Source: CAYMPH01 sp964529415
GTDB taxonomy: Bacteria > Spirochaetota > UBA4802 > UBA5550
NCBI GenBank assembly: GCA_964529415.1
Contig: CAZGWD010000004.1
Coordinates: 172,640-236,639, forward strand
Reading direction: 5' to 3'
Length of the DNA: 64,000 nucleotides
Every line of letters begins with the position of its first letter. Position 1 is the first letter of the stretch. Below are positions 17,551-26,328 of this stretch, piece after piece. The notes below the pieces were generated by a model, which saw nothing but the letters and a program-made list of their open reading frames with translations, ran no database searches and had not been told where the DNA came from. A program made the position numbers and the translations under genes.

Positions 17551-18582
17551 TTAAACTGATCCTTTATTATCCCGCACAGAAGCAAAAACTCCGGCTACCG
17601 AACCTTCATCATCTTTATAAACTGAAGCATTATAAATAACATCAGTGATCTTACCGTTTATATTTTTGATTGAAAGCGGATAGTCCATGATAAAATCATT
17701 TTCCAATGCCATGCTAAACCCATTCCCTGCTTTAATCGGATCTGTAAAATAATCCGAGAAATCGCTTCCGATCAGTTTTTCCCTGTTATATCCTGTAGCT
17801 TTCTCTGAGGCAATATTTGCGTCAATGATTTTCCCTGAAGGGCTGATTGCTACCAGAGGATCAGGACTTGCTTCAATCAGGCTGCGTGAATATTGTAAAA
17901 GCTTCTGTACTGTCTGTTCTGCAGATTTTCGTGCTGTGATATCAACATGTGTTCCTATGATCCTCTGGACCTTGTTATCTTTTCCGGGAACTATATCACC
18001 GCGGGTAAGAACATGCACCCAATGTCCATCCTTGTGCTTCATACGCATCTCGAGCTCAAGACTTTTTCTTCTTCCCTTAATTAAATTCTGGGTTTCAGAC
18101 AGCAGTTTCTTCTGGTCATCCGGATGAACAAATTTCTCCCATTCAGAAAGGTTTTTGCTTATTTCGTCATCAGTATATCCAAGCATCCGCTTCCATCCGG
18201 ATGAATAGATGATACGGTTACTGGCTAAATCCCAATCCCACAGTCCGTCTTTCGAACCGCGTACAGCAATCATGTACCGTTCTTCGCTCTTTTTAAGGCT
18301 TTCATGATCCCTTTTAAAATCGCTGAACATGCGCGTCATGAGTATCACTCCAAGAAAAAACAGCAGCGAGATTATAAGGGTCAGCACTTCAGCAGCTGCA
18401 AGTTCACGGCCGGAATGAATAAACTGATCAAGAGTAGATGCGCGCCGTACAACAATCAGCAGAGACGAAAGTGAAATGAGGAGCCATGGAAGCTTTCGCG
18501 GTGCCCGGCGCACCTCCACAAGGGCTATTATTGATGCCAGAGCCTGCAGAACAATGCCTGATATGTAAATTGTAGTGTTCAT
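17551..18582 (-). CDS. Membrane PAS-PAS sensor protein without output domain
   Basis: 343 residues. Three hydrophobic helices (about 5-22, 32-50, 65-85) are followed by a short coiled coil and two PAS domains. The first (about 100-218) has WDWDLASNRIIYSS, a PAS_3-like FVHPDDQ, and a PAC segment ending GTHVDITARKSAE. The second (about 230-340) has SPDPLVAISPSGKIIDAN and ends ASVRDNKGSV. The protein stops exactly after the second PAC, where a histidine kinase, GGDEF or HD-GYP domain would normally follow. The next 57 nt show no continuing frame, so it may be complete, a partner of a separate kinase, or a truncated kinase. Weak ribosome site. Confidence 0.78.
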   Translation of the reverse strand: MNTTIYISGIVLQALASIIALVEVRRAPRKLPWLLISLSSLLIVVRRASTLDQFIHSGRELAAAEVLTLIISLLFFLGVILMTRMFSDFKRDHESLKKSEERYMIAVRGSKDGLWDWDLASNRIIYSSGWKRMLGYTDDEISKNLSEWEKFVHPDDQKKLLSETQNLIKGRRKSLELEMRMKHKDGHWVHVLTRGDIVPGKDNKVQRIIGTHVDITARKSAEQTVQKLLQYSRSLIEASPDPLVAISPSGKIIDANIASEKATGYNREKLIGSDFSDYFTDPIKAGNGFSMALENDFIMDYPLSIKNINGKITDVIYNASVYKDDEGSVAGVFASVRDNKGSV

Positions 18583-19028
18583 TTCATATCAATTACTGAT
18601 TTAATAAAATAATGAACTTCTAATCAATTCATTACATATGATTACATTAATAGCAAGTTTTTTATTTATAGTATTAATCGCAGGTTTTTATAGAATAATT
18701 CTGTTTTGTGACTGCGGATATTATGTCCTATTAATAAATATTATAGCTGATTTTTCTTACAACGCGCGGATGTGTACTTTTTTAAAAACTGCATCTATTT
18801 GTTTTTTAGATTTGTTCAGTAAGATATAAAAACTGCTTGACAAAACATTAATTATTGCATTATAGCAATTATATAAGTTCACATAAGACGCTATTAACAG
18901 ATATATCTCAATCAAAAATTCTTTTATTTATTTCATTTATTTTTCATTCCAAGTCTTTTTGTTCATAAAAAAGCAGTTTTTTTAAGAAAAAGCATTTTTC
19001 AATAAAATAAAAACTTATCGAGTAATCC
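18583..19028. other. Intergenic region upstream of the liv operon
   Basis: 445 bp, very AT-rich. A 63-codon frame (18638-18829) lacks a ribosome site and family resemblance and is not called. The only structured part is the promoter-like block at 18837-18870. The liv transcript would have a leader of roughly 150 nt in which no riboswitch fold was recognised. Confidence 0.5.
18837..18870 (+). promoter_or_regulatory. Candidate liv operon promoter with overlapping ATTGC/GCAAT inverted repeat
   Basis: TTGACA at 18837-18842 is followed after 18 nt by TATAGC (18861-18866). ATTGC and GCAAT flank ATTATA over the -10, an arrangement typical of a repressor operator. The regulator is not identified. 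Confidence 0.4.
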
Positions 19029-19811
19029 ATGGAAACACTATTAAAGATAGAAAATCTTGTAGTCCGTTTCGGCGGAATAATTGCGGTCAACTCCGTTTCC
19101 TTTGATATTCCCAAAGGCAGCATTTTTGCCATCATCGGCCCCAACGGAGCAGGAAAGACCACAATCTTTAACGCGATCAGCGGAATTTACAGCCCTGACA
19201 GCGGTTCAATTTTTTATAAAAACGAATGCATCAGCAAATTAAAGCCTCACATAATCGCGAATCGCGGAATTGCAAGAACTTTCCAGAACATTGAACTTTT
19301 TGCCCGGATGACTGCCATGGAAAACATAATGCTCGGGCGGCACATTCATATGAAAACCGGACTTTTTCGCGGAGCCTTTATGTACGGAAGAAGTTCAAGC
19401 GCAGCCAGGGAAGAAGTTGAGCATCGTCAGAAAGCTGAAAAAATTATTGATCTCCTTGAGCTGCAATCAGTCCGCAATCATTTCGTGGGCGACCTCCCCT
19501 ATGGCAAGCAGAAACTTGTTGAGCTTGCACGCGCTCTGGCTCTCGAACCAGGTCTGCTTCTTCTTGATGAGCCTTCAGCTGGAATGAACAGCGAGGAAAA
19601 GCAGGATCTGTTTTTCTGGATAAAGGACATTCAGCAGGAACTCGATACAACAATTCTTATGATAGAACACGACATGAAAATGGTGATGGATATATCGGAC
19701 ACGGTTCTTGCCATTAATTTCGGAGTACCTATTGCCATGGGTGATCCGCTGAAAGTGGCTGAACATCCCGAAGTCCTGAAGGCCTATCTGGGAGAGGAAA
19801 ACTGTGCTTAA
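19029..19811 (+). CDS. livG: Branched-chain amino acid-type ABC transporter ATP-binding protein
   Basis: 260 residues. ATPase subunit of a high-affinity LIV-type (HAAT) importer, acting with LivF on the cytoplasmic side of LivH and LivM. Walker A GPNGAGKTT (about 37-45), Q-loop region ARTFQNIELF, a degenerate signature LPYGKQKLVELARAL (LivG-type, about 157) rather than LSGGQ, Walker B LLLLDEPSAGMN (about 177) and the switch His in IEHDM. It is first in an operon livG-livF-acyl-CoA synthetase-livJ-livM-livH and overlaps livF by 8 bp. The ribosome site is poor (ATCGAG), unlike the downstream genes. With an acyl-CoA synthetase in the operon, the substrate may be a carboxylic acid rather than Leu/Ile/Val. 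Confidence 0.92.
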   Translation: METLLKIENLVVRFGGIIAVNSVSFDIPKGSIFAIIGPNGAGKTTIFNAISGIYSPDSGSIFYKNECISKLKPHIIANRGIARTFQNIELFARMTAMENIMLGRHIHMKTGLFRGAFMYGRSSSAAREEVEHRQKAEKIIDLLELQSVRNHFVGDLPYGKQKLVELARALALEPGLLLLDEPSAGMNSEEKQDLFFWIKDIQQELDTTILMIEHDMKMVMDISDTVLAINFGVPIAMGDPLKVAEHPEVLKAYLGEENCA

Positions 19812-20574
19812 AATAAACAACATTGAAACATTTTACGGTCTGGTCTATGCACTTAAAGGAATCTCAATGCAGATCAAAGAAGGCACCATTACAACCATTC
19901 TTGGCAGTAATGGAGCAGGAAAGAGCACCACTTTAAAAACCGTAATGGGCCTGCTTGACGACCAGCCCGACAAGGGCACCATTGAATTCCTCGGTGAAAA
20001 CATAAATTTCATGGATCCTGAAAAAATTGTGCGCAAAGGCATTTCCTATGTTCCGGAGGGACGGGAAGTCTGGGATGAACTTACTGTAAAAGAAAATCTG
20101 CTCATGGGCGCGTATATACGGCGCGACAGTTCCGTGGTGAAAAATGACATGGAACGAATTTATCATTACTTTCCTGTTCTGAAAGACAGGGAAAAACAGC
20201 TTGCCGGAACTCTTTCCGGAGGCGAGCAGCAGATGCTTGCTATTGGCCGAGCGCTGCTCAATTCTCCAAAGCTTCTTTTTCTTGACGAGCCTTCTCTGGG
20301 TTTGTCTCCGCTGCTGGTAAAAACAATCTTCAATATCATAAAAAGCATAAACAAAGACGACGGGGTAACCATCCTGCTTGTGGAACAGAACGCGCGTATG
20401 GCTCTGTCCATTTCTGATTACGGATATGTTCTGGAAAACGGCCGTTTTGTAATGGCCGGTACTGCTGAAGAACTTATGAAAAACAAAGACGTGCAGGAAT
20501 TTTATCTCGGAGTTAAAACTGATGTGTCAGTTAAAGGTTATCAGCGATGGAAACGTAAAAAAGGATGGCGCTGA
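19804..20574 (+). CDS. livF: Branched-chain amino acid-type ABC transporter ATP-binding protein
   Basis: 256 residues starting at GTG (19804), inside the end of livG, so translation is probably coupled. Walker A GSNGAGKST (about 35), Q-loop, a true signature LSGGEQQMLAIGRAL (about 138), Walker B LLFLDEPSLGLSP (about 156) and switch His region VEQNA (a Gln-Asn variant normal in LivF). The C-terminal extension of about 20 basic residues (VKGYQRWKRKKGWR) is slightly longer than usual. It pairs with LivG as the ATPase heterodimer. 74 bp separate it from the acyl-CoA synthetase gene. Confidence 0.92.
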   Translation: MLKINNIETFYGLVYALKGISMQIKEGTITTILGSNGAGKSTTLKTVMGLLDDQPDKGTIEFLGENINFMDPEKIVRKGISYVPEGREVWDELTVKENLLMGAYIRRDSSVVKNDMERIYHYFPVLKDREKQLAGTLSGGEQQMLAIGRALLNSPKLLFLDEPSLGLSPLLVKTIFNIIKSINKDDGVTILLVEQNARMALSISDYGYVLENGRFVMAGTAEELMKNKDVQEFYLGVKTDVSVKGYQRWKRKKGWR

Positions 20575-20648
20575 AACTCGAACAGAAACAGATACATATC
20601 AGACTGATCTTTTTGCTTCTTTATTTCATTTAACAAGGGGGATTTCTC

Positions 20649-22448
20649 ATGGCAATGGATACAGTTCCAGCCGTATTCATGAACTCGGTTAACACCTATG
20701 GCGACCGCGTTGCTCTACGTCATAAGGAATTTGGCATATGGCGGGATATATCCTGGAATGAATATTATAATAATGCAAGGTATATTGCCCAGGCGCTGAT
20801 AAACATGGGGCTTAAGAAGGGTGACCGTGTAGCCATCATAGGAGACAACTGTCCTGAATGGGTTTTTGCAAACATGGGCATACTTTTGGCTGGAGGAGCT
20901 ACCGTGGGTGTATACGCTACCAGTGCATGGGACCAGTGCCAGTATGTGATAAATCATTCCGATGCAAAATTTTTCTTTATGGAAAATGAGGAGCAGCTTG
21001 ACAAGTGGCTGCAGTTCAGGGACGATGCGCCTCTTCTGGAAAAGGCCATAGTCTGGGATTTGAAAGGCCTGCGGGGCTTTAAAGATCCGAAACTCATGAC
21101 ATTTGATGATGTTATTGAAACAGGAAAAAAACTTGATCAGGAAAACAGAAATAAAATTCCTGACATTATAAATTCCATTACGCCTCAGGATAACGCGCTT
21201 TTTATTTATACCTCCGGCACAACAGGCAGGCCCAAGGGTGCCATTCTGACACACAAAAACGCAGTGTGGATTGGTGAAGCCATGGCATTAAATAATAATA
21301 TCAATGAAAAGGAAGAAGTTCTGTCTTTTCTCCCTCTGTGCCACATTTTCGAACATATGATGACAGTCTTTGTTCATGTGCGTCACGGCTATACAGTTAA
21401 TTTTGTGGAAAACCTGGATACCATAACAGACAACATGAGGGAGATATCCCCAACCATTGGATATGCGGTTCCACGAATATGGGAAAAGTACTATTCCTCG
21501 GTAGTTATTAAAATGTCCGATGCAACTCTGCTCAAACGTATTTTTTTCAAAGCTGCAATGGCAATAGGAACCAGATACATTAATCTGAAAGAAGAAAGAC
21601 GCTCTGTTCCATTTTATTTATCAATACTTTACAGCATATTATATTTTGCAGTATTCAGAAAACTCAGGGAACGCCTGGGCTTTGAGCGCATGCGCCTTGC
21701 ATATTCCGGTGCAGCCCCGATATCACCGGGTGTTCTTACTTTCTTTAACATTATAGGTGTACGCCTGCTGGAAGGCTACGGGCAGACTGAAGGAACAGGG
21801 GTCACTGCAGTGAACATTCCGGATAACGCAAAAATCGGAACAGTGGGGCCTCCGCTTAATGGAGTGGATGTACGCATCGGCGATGATGGAGAAATTCTGG
21901 TGCGCTCACCCGGCGTATTCAGCGGTTATTACAAGGATCCGGAAACTACAGCAACCACTCTGCAGGACGGATGGCTTCACTCCGGCGATGTTGGCATGCT
22001 CGATGATGATGGCCGCGTAATAATAACAGGCCGTTTGAAAGATATTATAATTAATGCAAGCGGTAAAAATATTACACCTCAGTATATCGAGGGCAAGCTT
22101 GTTTTCAGTCCGTATATCAATGATGCCATAGTCATCGGCGACAGAAGAAGTTTTATTACTGCAATCATTGTTCTTGATGAAGACAATGTTGTAAAATACG
22201 CGCAGGATAATAAAATACAGTACAGCTACTACAGCGATCTTGCGAAAAATCCTGCTATTAATAATCTGATACAGCAGGAGATTGATAAAGCCAACAGCGA
22301 GCTCTCCCGTGTGGAACAGATCAAAAAATTTATCATACTGCCGCATAAACTGTATGAAGAAGAGGGCGATGTGACTCCTACAATGAAAGTAAAACGTAAA
22401 TTTATAAATGAAAAGTACAAGGACCTGATCAATGAAATGTACCGCTGA
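20649..22448 (+). CDS. Long-chain acyl-CoA synthetase (AMP-forming), FadD15-like
   Basis: 599 residues. Forms acyl-CoA from a carboxylic acid, ATP and CoA at the membrane. Signatures: YTSGTTGRPKGAIL (about 188), LPLCHIFEH, the GYGQTEGTG segment (about 375), DGWLHSGDVG (Asp binding ribose) and the C-terminal GRLKDIIINASGKNITPQ hinge. Overall layout is that of the eukaryote/mycobacterial-like long-chain ligases (about 600 residues, WNEYYNNA and GDRVAIIGDNCPEW near the N-terminus). Its place between liv ATPase and binding-protein genes suggests it activates the compound the transporter brings in, or a product of its degradation. AAGGGGG lies about 8 nt before the ATG. Confidence 0.9.
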   Translation: MAMDTVPAVFMNSVNTYGDRVALRHKEFGIWRDISWNEYYNNARYIAQALINMGLKKGDRVAIIGDNCPEWVFANMGILLAGGATVGVYATSAWDQCQYVINHSDAKFFFMENEEQLDKWLQFRDDAPLLEKAIVWDLKGLRGFKDPKLMTFDDVIETGKKLDQENRNKIPDIINSITPQDNALFIYTSGTTGRPKGAILTHKNAVWIGEAMALNNNINEKEEVLSFLPLCHIFEHMMTVFVHVRHGYTVNFVENLDTITDNMREISPTIGYAVPRIWEKYYSSVVIKMSDATLLKRIFFKAAMAIGTRYINLKEERRSVPFYLSILYSILYFAVFRKLRERLGFERMRLAYSGAAPISPGVLTFFNIIGVRLLEGYGQTEGTGVTAVNIPDNAKIGTVGPPLNGVDVRIGDDGEILVRSPGVFSGYYKDPETTATTLQDGWLHSGDVGMLDDDGRVIITGRLKDIIINASGKNITPQYIEGKLVFSPYINDAIVIGDRRSFITAIIVLDEDNVVKYAQDNKIQYSYYSDLAKNPAINNLIQQEIDKANSELSRVEQIKKFIILPHKLYEEEGDVTPTMKVKRKFINEKYKDLINEMYR

Positions 22449-22563
22449 CTTGATTAACATCAATACAGCATACATTATATAATTTTTATTCGTTTTTTCA
22501 GTTTCAGTTCAGAATCTTTTATCGTTTAAGTATGCTCATAATTTAATTTAAGGAGGCTTATTG

Positions 22564-23775
22564 ATGATTAAAAGACTTTTTATTATCCTGGTATCTGTTC
22601 TTTTTATTGCTGCGGCTTTTACCGGATGCAAAAAGGCGAAACCCGGCGTTACGGATACCGAGATTAAAATCGGACAGTGGGGACCGCAGACAGGACCTGC
22701 AGCACTCTGGGGTGCAGTCGGACGCGGAACAGAATGCTATTTTAAAATGATTAACGACGAAGGCGGAATCAACGGCAGAAAACTGGTGTATTTTCTGAGA
22801 GATGATGCATATCAGCCTGCTCAGACAAAAGCTGAAGTAAAGAAGCTCGTTGAAGGTGAAGGCGTATTTGCTTTTGTGGGCGGCGTCGGTTCATCACCAG
22901 GCATGGCAGTCAAAAAATATCTTGCTGACAACCAGATACCCTGGATTTCACCATCTGCAGGATCATCAAACTGGTGTTATCCGACATCCAAGTATCTTTT
23001 CGGCTCTTACCCTTTATATAGCCATGAGGCAGCTGCTCTGGTTGATTATGCAGTCAAGACCTTAAAAAAAACCAAAATCGCAGTATTCTATCAGAATGAC
23101 GATTACGGCAAACTGGGCATGCATGGAGCTGAATACGCACTGAAGAAGCACAATCTGAAACTGGTTGAAAAAGTATCCTCTGAAGTTGCAGATACAGACC
23201 TGAGTTCTCACGGCCTGAAATTAAAATCCTCCGGAGCAGAAGTGGTTCTTCTTTTTGTACTTCCCAAACATGGAGCTATTATTGTAGGTACAGCTGCCAA
23301 GATCGGGTTCAAGCCTCAGTTCATGGCAAGCAGCACGCTCAGCGACAATCCTATAATGTTCAAGATAACAAAAGGACTATGGAAGGACGTTATTGTTGCC
23401 CGCTTCTATTTAAACCCCATGTCCAATAATCCTCTTATGGCCAAATACCGTGCTGCACAGAAAAAATATGCGCCTAATGAGCGATGGGGAACATTCTTCC
23501 TTGCAGGCTTTCTCTTTGCTGAACCACTGGTAGAGGCACTCAGGAAAAGCGGCAAAGAACTGACACAGGAGAATTTCATAAAAGCCATGGAATCCATTAA
23601 GGATTTTCAGGGAACGGGCGGAAAAATTACTTTCGGACCGGATCAGCACCAGGGAACTAATGCAGTATATCTTGCAAGAAGTGTTACTGATGACTATACC
23701 GGAGACATCGATCTCACAGACTGGTACACACCGGATATCGATATGAAAGAATTACTGAAGATGGAAGGCAGATAA
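22564..23775 (+). CDS. livJ: LIV-type substrate-binding lipoprotein
   Basis: 403 residues. A type I periplasmic binding protein of the HAAT family that captures the ligand for LivHM. The leader MIKRLFIILVSVLFIAAAF ends in FTGC-K, a lipobox, so it is anchored as a lipoprotein, as common outside proteobacteria. Mature start VTDTEIKIGQWGPQTGPAA is the family's first strand with the ligand-binding loop; GGINGRKLVYFLRDDAYQP and YQNDDYGKLG follow. The ATG at 22564 has AAGGAGG at 7 nt; a TTG one codon upstream is too close to the ribosome site. Ligand cannot be told from sequence; the relatives include amino-acid, amide and aromatic-acid binders. Confidence 0.9.
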   Translation: MIKRLFIILVSVLFIAAAFTGCKKAKPGVTDTEIKIGQWGPQTGPAALWGAVGRGTECYFKMINDEGGINGRKLVYFLRDDAYQPAQTKAEVKKLVEGEGVFAFVGGVGSSPGMAVKKYLADNQIPWISPSAGSSNWCYPTSKYLFGSYPLYSHEAAALVDYAVKTLKKTKIAVFYQNDDYGKLGMHGAEYALKKHNLKLVEKVSSEVADTDLSSHGLKLKSSGAEVVLLFVLPKHGAIIVGTAAKIGFKPQFMASSTLSDNPIMFKITKGLWKDVIVARFYLNPMSNNPLMAKYRAAQKKYAPNERWGTFFLAGFLFAEPLVEALRKSGKELTQENFIKAMESIKDFQGTGGKITFGPDQHQGTNAVYLARSVTDDYTGDIDLTDWYTPDIDMKELLKMEGR

Positions 23776-23842
23776 TTAACAGCCGAATTTAAAAGCACTG
23801 AATTGTATTAAGTTTAGAATAATTTATCAAAGGGAAGAGCCT

Positions 23843-24931
23843 ATGGACATGAAACGCGACTATTATGAAGATATTCAGCTTCTGGACAGCAAAACGAAAA
23901 TCTTCTGGCTTACTGTAATGATAATTGTCCTTGCAGCTCTTCCCTTTATTATGCCTGGCTATTTAATTAGCGATCTTAATTATTATGCAATTAATATAAT
24001 TGTGGCTATTGGTTTAAATATTCTCGTAGGTTTCACAGGTCAGATTTCTCTGGGCCATGCAGGTTTCTTTGCCATTGGAGCTTATGCTACAGCTCTGCTC
24101 TTGAAGTGGGTTCCGGTAATTCCATTCCCGATTGTTCTAATAATCGCAGCTCTTATTGCAGCTTTCTTCGGTTTCATTCTTGGGCTTCCCTCTCTCAAAC
24201 TTGAGGGACCGTATCTGGCAATAGCCACGCTGGGTTTCGGCATGGCAATCATCCAGATACTTGGCCGGTTTCAAATCTTCGGAGGAAGGATGGGATTTAA
24301 TGTGCCGGAGGTAACCTTTATCTCGGGATTACTTGCTGAAACAGGACTTTTTACAAAAAATGCCGGCCGTGATGTAAACCTGTATTTTATCATTATACCT
24401 ATTATGCTTTTCATGGCAGTTCTTGCACGGAACATTTCAAAAACGCGCGTGGGACGCGCTTTCATCGCAATACGTGATGACGATATAGCTGCTGAAACCA
24501 TGGGGATAAATCTTACATTCTACAAAACCATGTCCTTTGCAGTAAGCGCATTTTACGCAGGCATTGCAGGCGGCCTTTATTCCATGTGGATCGGATTTAT
24601 CAGCCCTGATTCATTTGATTTCATCCTCTCAATTCTTTTTCTTGCAATGGTTGTGGTGGGAGGTATCGGCTCCATTCCAGGCCCGGTCTTCGGAGCTGTT
24701 GTTATTGTTTTTTTAAATTCAAATCTTAAAAAAGAAGCTATTTCCGACATTCCATTTTTCGGTCCGCTTCTTGTCGATTTCAGCAGATCATTTATGGACA
24801 TGACAGGACTGGGCGGGGTAAGCTTTATAATTTTCGGTCTGATACTCATGCTGATTGTTATAATTGAACCGCTGGGTATTTACGGCTTCTGGATAAGAAT
24901 TAAAAAATACTGGAAAACCTGGCCATTTTAA
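23843..24931 (+). CDS. livM: LIV-type ABC transporter permease
   Basis: 362 residues with about nine to ten hydrophobic helices and the LivM signature ILVGFTGQISLGHAGFFAIGAY (about 60-82) near the N-terminus. The cytoplasmic coupling region AIRDDDIAAETMGINLTFYK is the EAA-like contact with the ATPases. It forms the membrane channel with LivH. An extended, charged N-terminus (MDMKRDYYEDIQLLDSK) precedes the first helix. AGGGAAG lies before the ATG. 18 nt separate it from livH, and 67 nt separate it from livJ. Confidence 0.92.
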   Translation: MDMKRDYYEDIQLLDSKTKIFWLTVMIIVLAALPFIMPGYLISDLNYYAINIIVAIGLNILVGFTGQISLGHAGFFAIGAYATALLLKWVPVIPFPIVLIIAALIAAFFGFILGLPSLKLEGPYLAIATLGFGMAIIQILGRFQIFGGRMGFNVPEVTFISGLLAETGLFTKNAGRDVNLYFIIIPIMLFMAVLARNISKTRVGRAFIAIRDDDIAAETMGINLTFYKTMSFAVSAFYAGIAGGLYSMWIGFISPDSFDFILSILFLAMVVVGGIGSIPGPVFGAVVIVFLNSNLKKEAISDIPFFGPLLVDFSRSFMDMTGLGGVSFIIFGLILMLIVIIEPLGIYGFWIRIKKYWKTWPF

Positions 24932-24948
24932 GGGAATAAGGTGAATAT

Positions 24949-25845
24949 ATGATTGTTCTACAACTTCTGTTTGACGGCATATCGATCGGATCTCTATATG
25001 CGCTTATTGCGCTTGCCATGGTAATCATATATAAAACATCCGAGGTGCCTAATTTCGCTCAGGGAAATATGGGCATGATCTCGACCTTCGCTGCCTATTA
25101 CCTGATGGAAAAATACGGATTCAAATTCCCTATATCATTTCTTGGCGCGCTTCTCTTTTCAATAATTCTTGCAGTTATATTTGAATTCGTTTTTCTGCGC
25201 AGGGCAAAAGAACCGAATGTACTCAATCTTATTCTTATTACACTTGGATTTGAAAGAATGCTCTACGGCATAGCAGGCTGGAAGTTCGGAGCTGAACAGA
25301 AACTTTTCCCATCATCATTTGATCCGATCCCTTTATCAAGGGACGGCGTGTTCAACGCCGGCGGTGTGGCCATGGGCCACGTGGGCGTAATAATGATAAT
25401 AACCAGCAGTGTTCTTATTTTATCCCTATTTTTATTCTTTAAGTATACAAATCTCGGAATAGCTATGAAAGCAACACAGCAGAATCAGCTCGCTGCAAGA
25501 ATCAACGGAATCCGGACGAACCGGATCATGTCCGTGACATGGGCGCTCAGTTCAGTGGTAGGGGCCATTGCTGCAATGCTGCTGGTTCCCGGAACTGCTA
25601 CCGGTCTTGATGCAAACCTTATGCTTGCATCGCTTCTAAAGGGTTTTGCTGCAGCTGTGCTTGGAGGCATGACAAGCCTCATAGGTTCCATAGGCGGCGG
25701 AATAATTCTTGGAGTAATAGAGAAGTTTTTCGGATTTTACGTGTCATCTGAATTTGAAACTGTTGTTTCATTCGCAATTATTGTCATTATACTGTGGTTC
25801 AAACCCAGCGGACTTTTCGGAAAACATTATAAAAGAAAAGTTTAG
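24949..25845 (+). CDS. livH: LIV-type ABC transporter permease
   Basis: 298 residues, about eight hydrophobic helices, standard LivH length. The N-terminal DGISIGSLYALIALAMVIIY and FAQGNMGMISTF are the family signature. The coupling loop MKATQQNQLAARINGIRTNR contacts the ATPase. The C-terminal GGIILGVIEKFFGFY and FKPSGLFG are also characteristic. Last gene of the operon. The order here (G, F, ligase, J, M, H) is inverted compared with the enterobacterial liv operon. No clear terminator follows. Confidence 0.92.
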   Translation: MIVLQLLFDGISIGSLYALIALAMVIIYKTSEVPNFAQGNMGMISTFAAYYLMEKYGFKFPISFLGALLFSIILAVIFEFVFLRRAKEPNVLNLILITLGFERMLYGIAGWKFGAEQKLFPSSFDPIPLSRDGVFNAGGVAMGHVGVIMIITSSVLILSLFLFFKYTNLGIAMKATQQNQLAARINGIRTNRIMSVTWALSSVVGAIAAMLLVPGTATGLDANLMLASLLKGFAAAVLGGMTSLIGSIGGGIILGVIEKFFGFYVSSEFETVVSFAIIVIILWFKPSGLFGKHYKRKV

Positions 25846-25956
25846 ATTACGGAATTTCCAAAAAAAACCGGAATTATTAAAAATAACTTGTCAGAAAAAA
25901 TCCTGGAACAGAACTTCTTCATTAATTAAACAAAAATAAACAACAGTTGGGATTAA

Positions 25957-26154
25957 ATGAACGGCATTAAAGAAATAAAACTTTTTGACATGAATACACT
26001 CGAGTCATGCGGATCAATTATAACAGAGGGGAGCCAGTGGCATTATGAGGATGTAAAAGATACTCACTTGATGGATATTACCCGCGGCATGCCGCTAAAA
26101 GCGCTTCTGAATATTCTTTCAAGCTTCGGTCTTGTTTACGACATTGTGGAATAA
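25957..26154 (+). CDS. Small hypothetical protein (65 residues)
   Basis: A 65-codon frame with a plausible site (TTGGGATTAA) before the ATG, in the 474-bp gap between livH and the redox module. The protein is acidic and soluble-looking, with no membrane helix, Cys pair or recognised motif (one Cys near residue 15; HYEDVKDTHLMDITRG in the middle). Codon use looks coding. Nothing else is seen in the gap apart from AT-rich stretches. It could be a leftover of the liv operon or a small independent gene. Confidence 0.45.
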   Translation: MNGIKEIKLFDMNTLESCGSIITEGSQWHYEDVKDTHLMDITRGMPLKALLNILSSFGLVYDIVE

Positions 26155-26328
26155 TTTTATTTAACCATAATACAGATAGCTTATAATAATCTGCAGCAAA
26201 TCATACTGCATCATACAGATAAATCTGATACAATTGTTAATCAAGGAATAAATTAGTCTTGATTTTTTTAAGAATACTTTAATTATTACTTAAAGTCTCC
26301 GGTTTTTATAATTTCCGGGTTGAAAAAA

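Noticed and set aside
18638..18829. 63-codon hydrophobic frame in the gap before the liv operon
   Set aside because: No ribosome site, Cys/Ile/Phe-heavy composition of chance AT-rich frames, and no family resemblance.
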